In this document: positions 18,498-26,664 of the stretch, piece after piece
How positions within the stretch are numbered: the stretch's first letter is position 1
Layout of the letters: each line of letters begins with the position of its first letter
Assembly: GCF_000620125.1 (NCBI RefSeq)
Contig: NZ_JHVL01000008.1
Location: forward strand, 1-55,299
Direction: 5' to 3'
Source of the DNA: Clostridiisalibacter paucivorans DSM 22131
GTDB taxonomy: Bacteria > Bacillota > Clostridia > Tissierellales > Clostridiisalibacteraceae
DNA: 55,299 nucleotides
The notes under the pieces: model-generated
Seen by the model: the letters and a program-made list of their open reading frames with translations, nothing else
What the model was told of the DNA's origin: nothing
Database searches by the model: none
Position numbers and translations under genes: made by a program

Positions 18498-19895
18498 TTG
18501 GCTGATAAGTTTTATAATTTCCAAGATAAAAGGATGAAGATATTTGGAGAGCTAGTCAGAAGGTATTGGGACGGCAATTTAAAAGATAATACAGACTTGA
18601 ATCAATTAGCCAATGAGATAAGAGATAAATATGGATTTGAAGATGCTGATATGAGTTTTATAAAAAATCATATTAGGATTGCCATGGGATTAAATCCTAA
18701 TGAAGATGAAGAATTTACCGATGAAATACAAATGATAAATGGGATGTCTAGAGTTAATGAACCTATAGTAAACAAATTAGATGAACCCTGTGAATATTGT
18801 GATAATAGTGAGCAATGTGAAGATATATGTAAATATGATGCCCATATATATAGAAGGGGAAAGGGACCAGTTATAGTAAATGACAAATGTCTAAACTGTG
18901 GGAGATGCGTATCTCAATGTAGCTTTGGTGCCATAGCCGATAAGATAGAATTTTTACCTATGGTAAATTACCTTAAGGACAAAGATACAAAGGTATATGC
19001 AACAGTAGCACCATCTATAGTGGGGCAGTTTGGGGATAAAGTAAGTATGGGAAAGATAAGGACTGCCCTTAGAATGATGGGATTTGAGGATATGATAGAA
19101 GTGGCATTATTTGCAGATATATTGACTATAAAAGAGGCATTAGAATTTCATCATTTAGTAAAAGACAAAGATGACTTTTTCTTGACTAGTTGCTGTTGTC
19201 CAGTATGGATAAGTCTTACAGAAAAACATTATCCAAAGTTGTTTGAGCATATGTCTCCATCTGTATCTCCAATGGTGGCTTCTGGTAGGATACTAAAAGA
19301 ATTTTATCCTGATGCCAAGGTAGTGTTTATTGGACCTTGTATTGCCAAAAAAGGAGAGGCTAAAAATGATATGTTTAAGGATGATATAGATTTTGTATTG
19401 ACATTCAAAGAGCTAGAAGAGATATTTGATGCATTAGATATAGATTTTGAAAATATACCAGCAGATGAAAAGGATCAAGCATCTTATGGAGGTAGAGTAT
19501 ATGCCAGAACCGGTGGAGTAAGCTTTTCTGTAAAAACTGTAGTCAATAGAATTGCTCCCAGAAGGCTTGTGAAATTTAAATCAAAAAGAGTAGACGGTGT
19601 AATGGATTGTAAAAATATATTGGACTATATATCTCAAAATGATAATATAGATTTTAACTTTATTGAAGGCATGGGATGTGAGGGTGGATGTGTAGGAGGA
19701 CCTAAGACCAATATCAATGTAGAAAAGGCTACAACTATGGTCAATGAGTTTGGAGAAGACTCTCTAATAATGACCCCATTTGATAATGGAAATATAATGA
19801 AGGTATTTAAGGAGCTAGGAGTGAAACATGTGGATGAATTAATTAATGATAGTAAAATATCTAGACTTCTAGCCAGAGAAAAATTGAACAAATAA
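18498..19895 (+). CDS. [FeFe]-hydrogenase, group B-like, with N-terminal Fe-S clusters
   Basis: A 465-residue protein. Residues 98-111 hold a C-x2-C-x5-C-x3-C group (atypical cluster), and 131-141 a ferredoxin-type C-x2-C-x2-C-x3-C. The H-cluster domain has L1 TSCCCP (230-235), L2 GPCIAKKGE (279-287) and L3 C-x3-C (394 and 398). TSCCCP and the shortened L3 point to the group B-like branch rather than canonical group A (TSCCP). The protein would interconvert H+ and H2, or act as a redox sensor. The start is TTG at 18498 with GAGAGGTGG. It lies between the lactate regulator and the permease, suggesting a link between lactate oxidation and hydrogen (inference). Maturases HydEFG are not in the window. 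Confidence 0.85.
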   Translation: MADKFYNFQDKRMKIFGELVRRYWDGNLKDNTDLNQLANEIRDKYGFEDADMSFIKNHIRIAMGLNPNEDEEFTDEIQMINGMSRVNEPIVNKLDEPCEYCDNSEQCEDICKYDAHIYRRGKGPVIVNDKCLNCGRCVSQCSFGAIADKIEFLPMVNYLKDKDTKVYATVAPSIVGQFGDKVSMGKIRTALRMMGFEDMIEVALFADILTIKEALEFHHLVKDKDDFFLTSCCCPVWISLTEKHYPKLFEHMSPSVSPMVASGRILKEFYPDAKVVFIGPCIAKKGEAKNDMFKDDIDFVLTFKELEEIFDALDIDFENIPADEKDQASYGGRVYARTGGVSFSVKTVVNRIAPRRLVKFKSKRVDGVMDCKNILDYISQNDNIDFNFIEGMGCEGGCVGGPKTNINVEKATTMVNEFGEDSLIMTPFDNGNIMKVFKELGVKHVDELINDSKISRLLAREKLNK

Positions 19896-19933
19896 GATAA
19901 GGAAGGGTTTAAACCCTTCCTTATCTTATTTGT
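19888..19933 (+). terminator. 46-nt perfect palindrome over the hydrogenase stop
   Basis: A 23-bp perfect inverted repeat without spacer, centred on TTT/AAA at 19910/19911. It includes the last codons and stop of the hydrogenase gene. It forms an extremely stable hairpin and probably terminates or processes the transcript. Confidence 0.75.
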
Positions 19934-19969
19934 AGGGGTTTTAAAGAATTGTTAACATTTAAACAATTA

Positions 19970-20019
19970 TTGAAACTTTCTGAAAAATGTAATACAATAT
20001 TGGACAGGTGGTCATACCA
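19970..20019 (+). promoter_or_regulatory. Lactate operon promoter with FadR-type operator
   Basis: TTGAAA at 19970-19975, 17-base spacer, TACAAT at 19993-19998. The perfect dyad TGGTCATACCA at 20009-20019 covers about +4 to +14. FadR-subfamily GntR regulators bind T-GT-N(0-3)-AC-A dyads, so the FCD regulator at 17653 probably represses here by blocking initiation, with relief by lactate. Confidence 0.75.
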
Positions 20020-20039
20020 ATAATGGGGGAGATGTATAT

Positions 20040-21557
20040 ATGAATACGTATTTATTATTTGCAATTGGGATTTTGCCAATTGTATTATTGATGTTTTTTT
20101 TAGGATTATTGAAAAAGCCAGCATACATAAGTTGTCCATTGGCATTATTATTGACTTTTTTATTAGCTATTATTATATGGGATATGCCACTGATATTTGC
20201 CCTTACTGCAGCTATAGAAGGCATAGTTGTAGGGCTATGGCCTATAATGATAGTAATTATAGCTGCTATATTTACTTATAATTTAGCAGTAGAGACGAAG
20301 AGTATGGATGTAATAAGAAAGATGTTATCTACTGTTACTACAGATGATAGGATACAAGTACTTATTTTGGCATGGGGATTTGGAGGTTTCCTTGAGTCTG
20401 TTGCAGGATACGGTACAGCGGTGGCAATACCTGCTAGTATATTAGCCTCTATGGGATTTGACCCTGTATTTGCTGCAATAATTTGTTTGGTCGCCAATAC
20501 AGTACCCACTGCATTTGGTGCTGTAGGTATACCAGTAACCACTTTAGCAAAGGTGTCAAATCTAGATGTATTGCCGTTGAGTTATGCTGTAGGAGTGCAA
20601 CTATTTATATTTATTATATTAATTCCTTTTATATTGATAATAATGACCAGAAGAAATATAAAGGGATTGAAAGGCGTATTTGGAATCACACTTGCTGCTG
20701 GACTGTCATTTGCAATACCTCAGTTAGTAGCTTCTAAGTATTTAGGTGCAGAACTACCTGCATTATTAGGAAGTTTATGCAGTATGACTGTCATTATATT
20801 TATGGCAAAGGTTTTTCACAAGGATAAGACTTCAAAGCTCGATGATACTATTTCAGCCAAAGAATGTATATTAGCTTGGATGCCATATATGTTGATATTT
20901 TTATTCATCATATTGACCAGTCCGCTATTTCCCGGCATATATGAGTTTTTTTCAAAAATAAAAAGTGTTATACCCATATATAGAGGTGAAGGAGCTAAAG
21001 CTGTCACAATAAAGTGGATATCTACACCTGGAATGCTGATTATTTTTGCTACTTTTATTGGAGGATTGATTCAAAGAGTAAGCATTGCCAAGATGTTACA
21101 TGTTTTTGTAGATACTGTGAAGCAGCTTAAAAAGTCTATAGTGACAGTGCTTTCTATTGTAGCCATGGCAAAAATCATGGGATATAGTGGTATGATAGCC
21201 TCTATAGCAATAGTATTAGTCAACATAACAGGCAAATTTTTTCCATTCATATCACCTATTATAGGAGCAATGGGGACCTTTGTTACAGGTAGTGATACTT
21301 CATCAAATATATTATTTGGTGCACTTCAAAGAGAAGTTGCTGATTCCATTGGGGCCAATCCATATTGGTTAGTAGGAGCCAATACTTCAGGGGCTACAGC
21401 TGGAAAGATGATATCGCCTCAGAGTATTGCAGTAGCTACATCTGCTACAGGAATGATAGGAGCTGAAGGGAAAATTTTTAATAGTACTATTAAGTTTTGT
21501 ATAAGTTATATTTTAGTATTAGGCGCATTAGTGTATATAGGAAGTTTATTTTTATAA
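20040..21557 (+). CDS. lctP: L-lactate permease (LctP/LldP family)
   Basis: A 505-residue protein with about 12-13 membrane segments and lactate-permease family blocks: GGFLESVAGYGTAVAIP (about 114-130), NTVPTAFGAVGIPV, TGSDTSSNILFG and GKMISPQSIAVATSATG. It imports D/L-lactate or glycolate with H+ or Na+. The start ATG follows GGGGGAG. It is the first gene after the operator-carrying promoter and leads larA, etfB, etfA and the dehydrogenase, corresponding to LctE of Acetobacterium in content but placed upstream. Confidence 0.93.
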   Translation: MNTYLLFAIGILPIVLLMFFLGLLKKPAYISCPLALLLTFLLAIIIWDMPLIFALTAAIEGIVVGLWPIMIVIIAAIFTYNLAVETKSMDVIRKMLSTVTTDDRIQVLILAWGFGGFLESVAGYGTAVAIPASILASMGFDPVFAAIICLVANTVPTAFGAVGIPVTTLAKVSNLDVLPLSYAVGVQLFIFIILIPFILIIMTRRNIKGLKGVFGITLAAGLSFAIPQLVASKYLGAELPALLGSLCSMTVIIFMAKVFHKDKTSKLDDTISAKECILAWMPYMLIFLFIILTSPLFPGIYEFFSKIKSVIPIYRGEGAKAVTIKWISTPGMLIIFATFIGGLIQRVSIAKMLHVFVDTVKQLKKSIVTVLSIVAMAKIMGYSGMIASIAIVLVNITGKFFPFISPIIGAMGTFVTGSDTSSNILFGALQREVADSIGANPYWLVGANTSGATAGKMISPQSIAVATSATGMIGAEGKIFNSTIKFCISYILVLGALVYIGSLFL

Positions 21558-21596
21558 GTTTATGATATGACCATAATACCTTTTAGGAGGGCAAAT

Positions 21597-22871
21597 ATGA
21601 AAAGTATAAAAATACCTTATCATAAGACGTATAAAGAAGTTCAGATATCTGAAAAAGATATTGCAGGGATTTTGGAGTCTGAGGTAAACCAGTATAGAAC
21701 TGATTTAAATGAAATACAGTTGATAAACAGGGCGTTAGATAATCCCATATCAAGTTCAAAACTAGAAGATTTAGTAAAGGGTAAAGAAAGTATTCTAATA
21801 ATAACCAGCGATCATACGAGACCAGTGCCCAGTAGATTGACAATGCCCTTATTGTTGGAAAGAATACGCAAAGGCAATCCTTCTATTGATATAAAAATTC
21901 TTATTGCTACGGGATATCATAGGGAATCTACTAGGGAAGAATTGATTGATAAATTTGGTCAACAGATAGTAGATAGAGAAAAAATATATATGCATAGGTC
22001 TAGAGATAAAGAGAGTTTGATAAATATAGGGACTTTACCCTCTGGAGGAGAATTATGGGTAAATAAGATGGTTAAAGAGTCAGATTTAGTAATTGCAGAA
22101 GGGTTTATAGAGCCCCATTTCTTTGCTGGATTTTCAGGTGGTAGAAAGAGTATTTTACCCGGTGTTGCAGGTGCAGAAACTGTATTGGCTAATCATTGCT
22201 CTGAGTTTATAGATAGTCCCTATGCACGAACTGGTATATTGGAAAAGAATCCTATACACAAGGATATGCAATATGCTGCTACAAAGGCAAATTTAGCATT
22301 TATATTGAATGTTGTGCTTAATGAAGACAAAAAGGTTATAAATGCCTTTGCAGGACATATGGAAGATGCCCATAAAAGAGGTTGTGAATTTCTGATGGAT
22401 ATTGCCAGTGTAAAAAAGGTAGAGGCAGATATAGTAATCACTGGAAATGGAGGATACCCTTTAGATCAAAACGTATATCAATCGGTAAAGGGAATGACTG
22501 CTGGAGAAGCAGTATGTAAAAAGGGTGGAGTAATTATTATGATTTCTGCATGTAATGATGGTCACGGGGGCAAGTCATTCTATGAGAATTTGGCTAAAGC
22601 GTCAGGACCTGATGAGGTATTGGAAAAGGTATTGAAGATACCTAGAGATAAAACCATACCAGACCAATGGGAGTTTCAGATTCTTGCTAGAATATTGAAG
22701 CATCATAATGTAATAATGGTTACAGATATGTGTGATCCTCAGATGATAGAAGATATGCATATGAAATGTGTAAAAGATATAAACCAAGCATTAAAGATTG
22801 CAAAGGATATAGTTGGTGATGACAGTAAAATAGTTGTAATTCCCGATGGTGTATCGGTAATTGTAAGATAA
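21597..22871 (+). CDS. larA: Lactate racemase (nickel-pincer enzyme LarA)
   Basis: A 424-residue LarA homologue. The residues known from the L. plantarum enzyme fall at identical positions here: His108 (ATGYH), His174 (EPHFFAGFSGGRKS), Lys184 and His200 (ANH). The DHTRPVP signature is at 72-78. LarA interconverts L- and D-lactate with a covalently bound nickel-pincer nucleotide. The start ATG at 21597 is chosen for AGGAGGG 4-5 bases upstream. The cofactor genes larB/C/E are not in the window. Context supports lactate as substrate; other 2-hydroxyacids are used by some LarA homologues. Confidence 0.92.
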   Translation: MKSIKIPYHKTYKEVQISEKDIAGILESEVNQYRTDLNEIQLINRALDNPISSSKLEDLVKGKESILIITSDHTRPVPSRLTMPLLLERIRKGNPSIDIKILIATGYHRESTREELIDKFGQQIVDREKIYMHRSRDKESLINIGTLPSGGELWVNKMVKESDLVIAEGFIEPHFFAGFSGGRKSILPGVAGAETVLANHCSEFIDSPYARTGILEKNPIHKDMQYAATKANLAFILNVVLNEDKKVINAFAGHMEDAHKRGCEFLMDIASVKKVEADIVITGNGGYPLDQNVYQSVKGMTAGEAVCKKGGVIIMISACNDGHGGKSFYENLAKASGPDEVLEKVLKIPRDKTIPDQWEFQILARILKHHNVIMVTDMCDPQMIEDMHMKCVKDINQALKIAKDIVGDDSKIVVIPDGVSVIVR

Positions 22872-22909
22872 TCTTTTCAAAAATATAAAAGTATGAGGAG
22901 GAAATGCAT

Positions 22910-23704
22910 ATGGATATTCTTGTTTGTATAAAACAGGTACCAGGTACTTCGGAAGTAGAAGTGGATGAAAAGACTGGAGTGTTAAAAAGAGATGGGGTGG
23001 ATTCTAAGATGAATCCCTATGATTTATATGCCATAGAGACGGCATTAAAAATAAAAGAAGAAAAGGGTGGAACTGTAAATGTAATAACTATGGGTCCTCC
23101 ACAGTCTGCTGAAGTAATAAAAGAGGCATATATGATGGGGGCAGATAATGGAACCCTTTTAACCGATAGAAAATTTGCAGGGGCTGATGTTTTAGCTACT
23201 TCATACACTATTGCACAGGGGATCAAAAAGACTGGCAATATGGACTTGGTAATATGTGGCAAAATGACTACTGATGGAGATACTGCCCAAGTAGGACCTG
23301 AAATAGCAGAGTTTTTAGGTATTCCCCATGTGGCAAATGCGAGAAAGATAATAGAGGTAAAGGAAAAATCCATTGTGGTAGAGATGGATATGCCCAATAC
23401 TATTGAAATAGTAGATATACAATATCCTTGTCTCATAACGGTAGAAAAGGATATATTCCAACCTAGATTACCATCTTTTAAGAAGAAGATTGCTACAAAG
23501 GATAAAGAGGTAAAATTTTTATCATTAGAGGATTTTGAAGATAAGGACGAAAATAAATATGGTCTAAATGGTTCTCCTACCCAGGTGAAGAGAATATTTC
23601 CTCCAGAATCCAATACGGATAAGGAGATATGGAAGGGAACGGCTGAAAAATTAGCAGATAATCTATATGGAAAATTAGTAGAATTCAAATTTCTAGATAA
23701 ATAG
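22910..23704 (+). CDS. etfB: Electron-transfer flavoprotein beta subunit (LctB-type)
   Basis: A 264-residue EtfB with the expected start [13 protein letters not shown] and the AMP/FAD-binding segments [18 protein letters not shown] and [19 protein letters not shown]; the latter is the conserved loop found in bifurcating EtfB. The ATG at 22910 is used because GAGGAGG is 8 bases upstream; an ATG at 22904 would be too close. With EtfA and the FAD dehydrogenase it should form the LctBCD complex, which couples exergonic ferredoxin oxidation to NAD+ reduction by lactate. Confidence 0.93.
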   Translation: MDILVCIKQVPGTSEVEVDEKTGVLKRDGVDSKMNPYDLYAIETALKIKEEKGGTVNVITMGPPQSAEVIKEAYMMGADNGTLLTDRKFAGADVLATSYTIAQGIKKTGNMDLVICGKMTTDGDTAQVGPEIAEFLGIPHVANARKIIEVKEKSIVVEMDMPNTIEIVDIQYPCLITVEKDIFQPRLPSFKKKIATKDKEVKFLSLEDFEDKDENKYGLNGSPTQVKRIFPPESNTDKEIWKGTAEKLADNLYGKLVEFKFLDK

Positions 23705-23715
23705 GGGGTAAAATT

Positions 23716-24900
23716 ATGGCTAGTATTATAGTACATCAAGAAAAGGTTAAAAATCCAGAGGAACTTATTAAGATCTGTCCCTTTTCTGCAATAGAATATA
23801 ATAATGGAGAGATTGAAATATCGGCAGCATGTAAAATGTGTAAGATGTGCATCAAGAAAGGACCTGCTGGAGTATTCGAATTTGTTGAGGGCAAAAAGAA
23901 GTCTATAGATAAAAGCAAATGGAAGGGTATAGCTGTGTATGTGGATCATGTTGAAGGGGATATACATCCAGTGACCTTTGAGCTTATAGGTAAGGCTAAA
24001 GAAATGGCAAAAAAGATTAATCAACCAGTCTATTGTATTTTTATGGGTCATAATATAAGGGATAAGGCAGAAGAGCTATTGTATTATGGTGTAGATGAAG
24101 TATTTGTATATGAAGATGAGGAATTAGAAAACTTTAGAATAGAGCCATATACTAAGGTCTTTGAGGAATTTATTAATAATGTAAAACCTACAATAGTATT
24201 GGTAGGTGGCACTACCATAGGTAGGTCATTGGCACCTAGAACGGCAGCCAGATTTAGAACGGGACTTACCGCAGATTGTACAATATTAGATGTACAAGAA
24301 AATACTGACTTAGATCAAATAAGACCTGCATTTGGTGGAAATATAATGGCACATATATATACTCCCAATAATAGACCACAATTTGCTACCGTAAGATATA
24401 AGATATTTTCAGCACCAGAAAAGATGGAAGATTATAATGGAAAGATTACTTTATGCAATATATCTAAAGAGGATTTAAAGTCAAATATAAAGGTCTTAGA
24501 TGTAAAACAAAAAGAACAGGAACAGAGTATAGAAGATGCAGATGTAGTCATAGTTGCAGGCAGAGGTATAAAAAAAGAAGAAGATATGAATATGATACAG
24601 GAATTGGCAGAATCATTAGGGGCACAGATAGCAGGTACTCGTCCTCTAATAGAGGCAGGATGGGTAGACCCTAGAAGGCAGATAGGTTTAAGTGGAAGGA
24701 CAGTAAAACCAAAACTTATTATAACCTGTGGAGTTTCAGGTGCTATTCAATTTGTTGCAGGGATGAATAATTCTGATGTAATAATAGCTATAGATAAAGA
24801 TGAAAATGCAAGTATATTCAATGTTGCCCATTATGGAATAGTGGGAGATATCTACGAAGTTATCCCTAAATTAATGAATAAGGTTAAAGCTGTAAATTAG
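23716..24900 (+). CDS. etfA: Electron-transfer flavoprotein alpha subunit with N-terminal [4Fe-4S] domain (LctC-type)
   Basis: A 394-residue EtfA with an N-terminal ferredoxin-like extension: Cys21 (CPF), then Cys39, Cys42 and Cys45 (CKMCKMC), enough to bind one [4Fe-4S] cluster. The C-terminal FAD domain has AGTRPLIEAGW, IGLSGRTVKP and GVSGAIQF (about 310-355), the EtfA signature. The extra cluster is found in LctC-type subunits of bifurcating lactate dehydrogenase. It lies 11 bases after etfB, in the same operon. Confidence 0.94.
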   Translation: MASIIVHQEKVKNPEELIKICPFSAIEYNNGEIEISAACKMCKMCIKKGPAGVFEFVEGKKKSIDKSKWKGIAVYVDHVEGDIHPVTFELIGKAKEMAKKINQPVYCIFMGHNIRDKAEELLYYGVDEVFVYEDEELENFRIEPYTKVFEEFINNVKPTIVLVGGTTIGRSLAPRTAARFRTGLTADCTILDVQENTDLDQIRPAFGGNIMAHIYTPNNRPQFATVRYKIFSAPEKMEDYNGKITLCNISKEDLKSNIKVLDVKQKEQEQSIEDADVVIVAGRGIKKEEDMNMIQELAESLGAQIAGTRPLIEAGWVDPRRQIGLSGRTVKPKLIITCGVSGAIQFVAGMNNSDVIIAIDKDENASIFNVAHYGIVGDIYEVIPKLMNKVKAVN

Positions 24901-24912
24901 GAGGCTGCTAAT

Positions 24913-26304
24913 ATGTATAAAAAGATAGATAAAAAAGATATAGATTATTTAATTTCACTATGTGGTAAGGACAGAGTATTTACTGGAGATGAAATAAATG
25001 AGGATTTTAGTCATGATGAGTTGGCAGGAATAAAAAAATATCCAGATATATTGGTAAATGCGATAAATACTGAAGAAGTGTCAAAAATAATGAAATATGC
25101 ATATGAAAATAATATTCCTATAACTCCAAGAGGTCAAGGAACAGGACTTGTTGGGGGTTCTGTGGCTATAAATGGTGGAATAATGTTAAATCTAAGCGAA
25201 ATGAATAAGATATTGGAATTGGATGAAGAAAACTTGACATTAACTGTTGAACCAGGGGTACTACTTATGGAGATTTCTAAATATGTAGAAGATAAGGAGC
25301 TTTTCTATCCTCCAGACCCAGGAGAAAAGAGTGCCACTATAGGAGGAAATATAAATACCAATGCTGGTGGAATGAGGGCAGTAAAATATGGAGTAACTAG
25401 AGACTATGTAAGGGGATTAGAGATAGTTCTTCCCAATGGAGAAATTATGAATGTTGGAGGGAAGGTAGTAAAAAATAGTTCTGGATATAGCATAAAGGAT
25501 TTAATAGTGGGATCAGAGGGGACATTAGGTATAGTAACTAAGGCTATATTAAAACTATTACCATTACCTAAAAAGGCTATAAGTCTATTAGTGCCATTTC
25601 CAGATTTAGAGATGGCCATAGAGACAGTGCCTAAAATAATAAAGTCAAAGGTAATTCCAACTGCTATAGAGTATATGGTAAAAGACGTAATATTAGATTC
25701 AGAAGAATTCTTAGGTAAAAAGTTTCCAGACTCATCTTCAGATGCATATCTGTTATTGACCTTTGATGGAAATAGTAAGGAAGAGATAGAAAATGCCTAT
25801 GAAGGTGTTGCACATATATGTTTAGAATCAGGGGCATTAGATGTATTGATATCTGATACCTCAGAAAGACAGGAATCTATTTGGACTGCAAGGGGGGCAT
25901 TCTTAGAGGCCATAAAAGCATCCACTACTGAAATGGATGAATGCGATGTAGTTGTACCAAGGAATAAAATAGCTGAATTTGTGAAATATGCTCAAGAATT
26001 AGAAACAAAATTTGATATAAGAATAAGAAGTTTTGGACATGCAGGAGATGGCAATCTTCACATATATGTATTGAGAGATGCATTATCTCAAAGACATTGG
26101 GAAGAAAAACTAAATAATGTATTTGAGGCTATGTATTGTAAGGCTGATGAGTTAGGTGGAATGGTATCAGGAGAACATGGAATAGGTTATGCTAAAAAGC
26201 CCTTTTTACAAGAATCCATGGGAGAAGATACTATGGAATTGTTAAAAAGTATAAAGAAGGCATTTGATACTAAGAATATACTAAATCCCGGTAAAGTCTG
26301 TTAA
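24913..26304 (+). CDS. lctD: FAD-dependent lactate dehydrogenase (LctD/GlcD family)
   Basis: A 463-residue FAD-linked oxidase. The N-terminal FAD-binding domain (about 1-215) contains [25 protein letters not shown] and [10 protein letters not shown]. The C-terminal cap has [11 protein letters not shown] and [10 protein letters not shown], the active-site histidine region of the D-lactate/glycolate oxidase family. The start ATG follows AGGAGG. It ends the lactate operon and has a strong terminator. With EtfAB it is the third subunit of an electron-confurcating lactate:NAD+ oxidoreductase as in Acetobacterium. D-lactate is the expected substrate, with LarA converting L-lactate. Confidence 0.92.
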   Translation: MYKKIDKKDIDYLISLCGKDRVFTGDEINEDFSHDELAGIKKYPDILVNAINTEEVSKIMKYAYENNIPITPRGQGTGLVGGSVAINGGIMLNLSEMNKILELDEENLTLTVEPGVLLMEISKYVEDKELFYPPDPGEKSATIGGNINTNAGGMRAVKYGVTRDYVRGLEIVLPNGEIMNVGGKVVKNSSGYSIKDLIVGSEGTLGIVTKAILKLLPLPKKAISLLVPFPDLEMAIETVPKIIKSKVIPTAIEYMVKDVILDSEEFLGKKFPDSSSDAYLLLTFDGNSKEEIENAYEGVAHICLESGALDVLISDTSERQESIWTARGAFLEAIKASTTEMDECDVVVPRNKIAEFVKYAQELETKFDIRIRSFGHAGDGNLHIYVLRDALSQRHWEEKLNNVFEAMYCKADELGGMVSGEHGIGYAKKPFLQESMGEDTMELLKSIKKAFDTKNILNPGKVC

Positions 26305-26369
26305 TACAGAATAGCGTTGGTAGTTTTTAGGAGGATAGTGGAAGAGAATGCATTTCCTTTTGTTGTATC

Positions 26370-26413
26370 AAAAAACCAGTGGAAAATTTATTTTCCACTG
26401 GTTTTTTAAAAAG
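26370..26413 (+). terminator. Intrinsic terminator of the lactate operon
   Basis: A perfect 17-bp stem (26370-26386 with 26391-26407), loop TTTA, ending in six T. The rest of the 360-base gap before pyc is AT-rich and holds only the pyc promoter. Confidence 0.92.
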
Positions 26414-26542
26414 CTTAAAACTTTATGTATCCGAACATTATTAAAAATGCAAAGAAGATTTTTCGGCATAGAATTATGCATAAAATACATAATTATACAA
26501 AAAAAGAATAGCATTGTATACGAATTATTTAATATTAGTATA

Positions 26543-26571
26543 TTGAAAATGTTTGTTTATTAGTATATAAT
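26543..26571 (+). promoter_or_regulatory. SigA-type promoter of pyc
   Basis: TTGAAA at 26543-26548, 17-base spacer, consensus TATAAT at 26566-26571, about 93 bases before the start codon. The leader shows no riboswitch fold I recognise. Confidence 0.75.
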
Positions 26572-26664
26572 AAAAATTATAATTACTTAATTATAATATA
26601 AACGTGGTAAATATGCAAATATTTTAACAATAATTAATATTTACAATAAAAGGGAGTGATGATA

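Noticed and set aside
23017-24051. A 344-codon open frame on the minus strand over etfB and the etfA start
   Set aside because: It spans the junction of two clearly real plus-strand genes and its translation is a shadow with no family features.
26348-26563. 71-codon ORF downstream of the lactate dehydrogenase
   Set aside because: It includes both arms of the perfect terminator at 26370-26407 and has no protein family signal.
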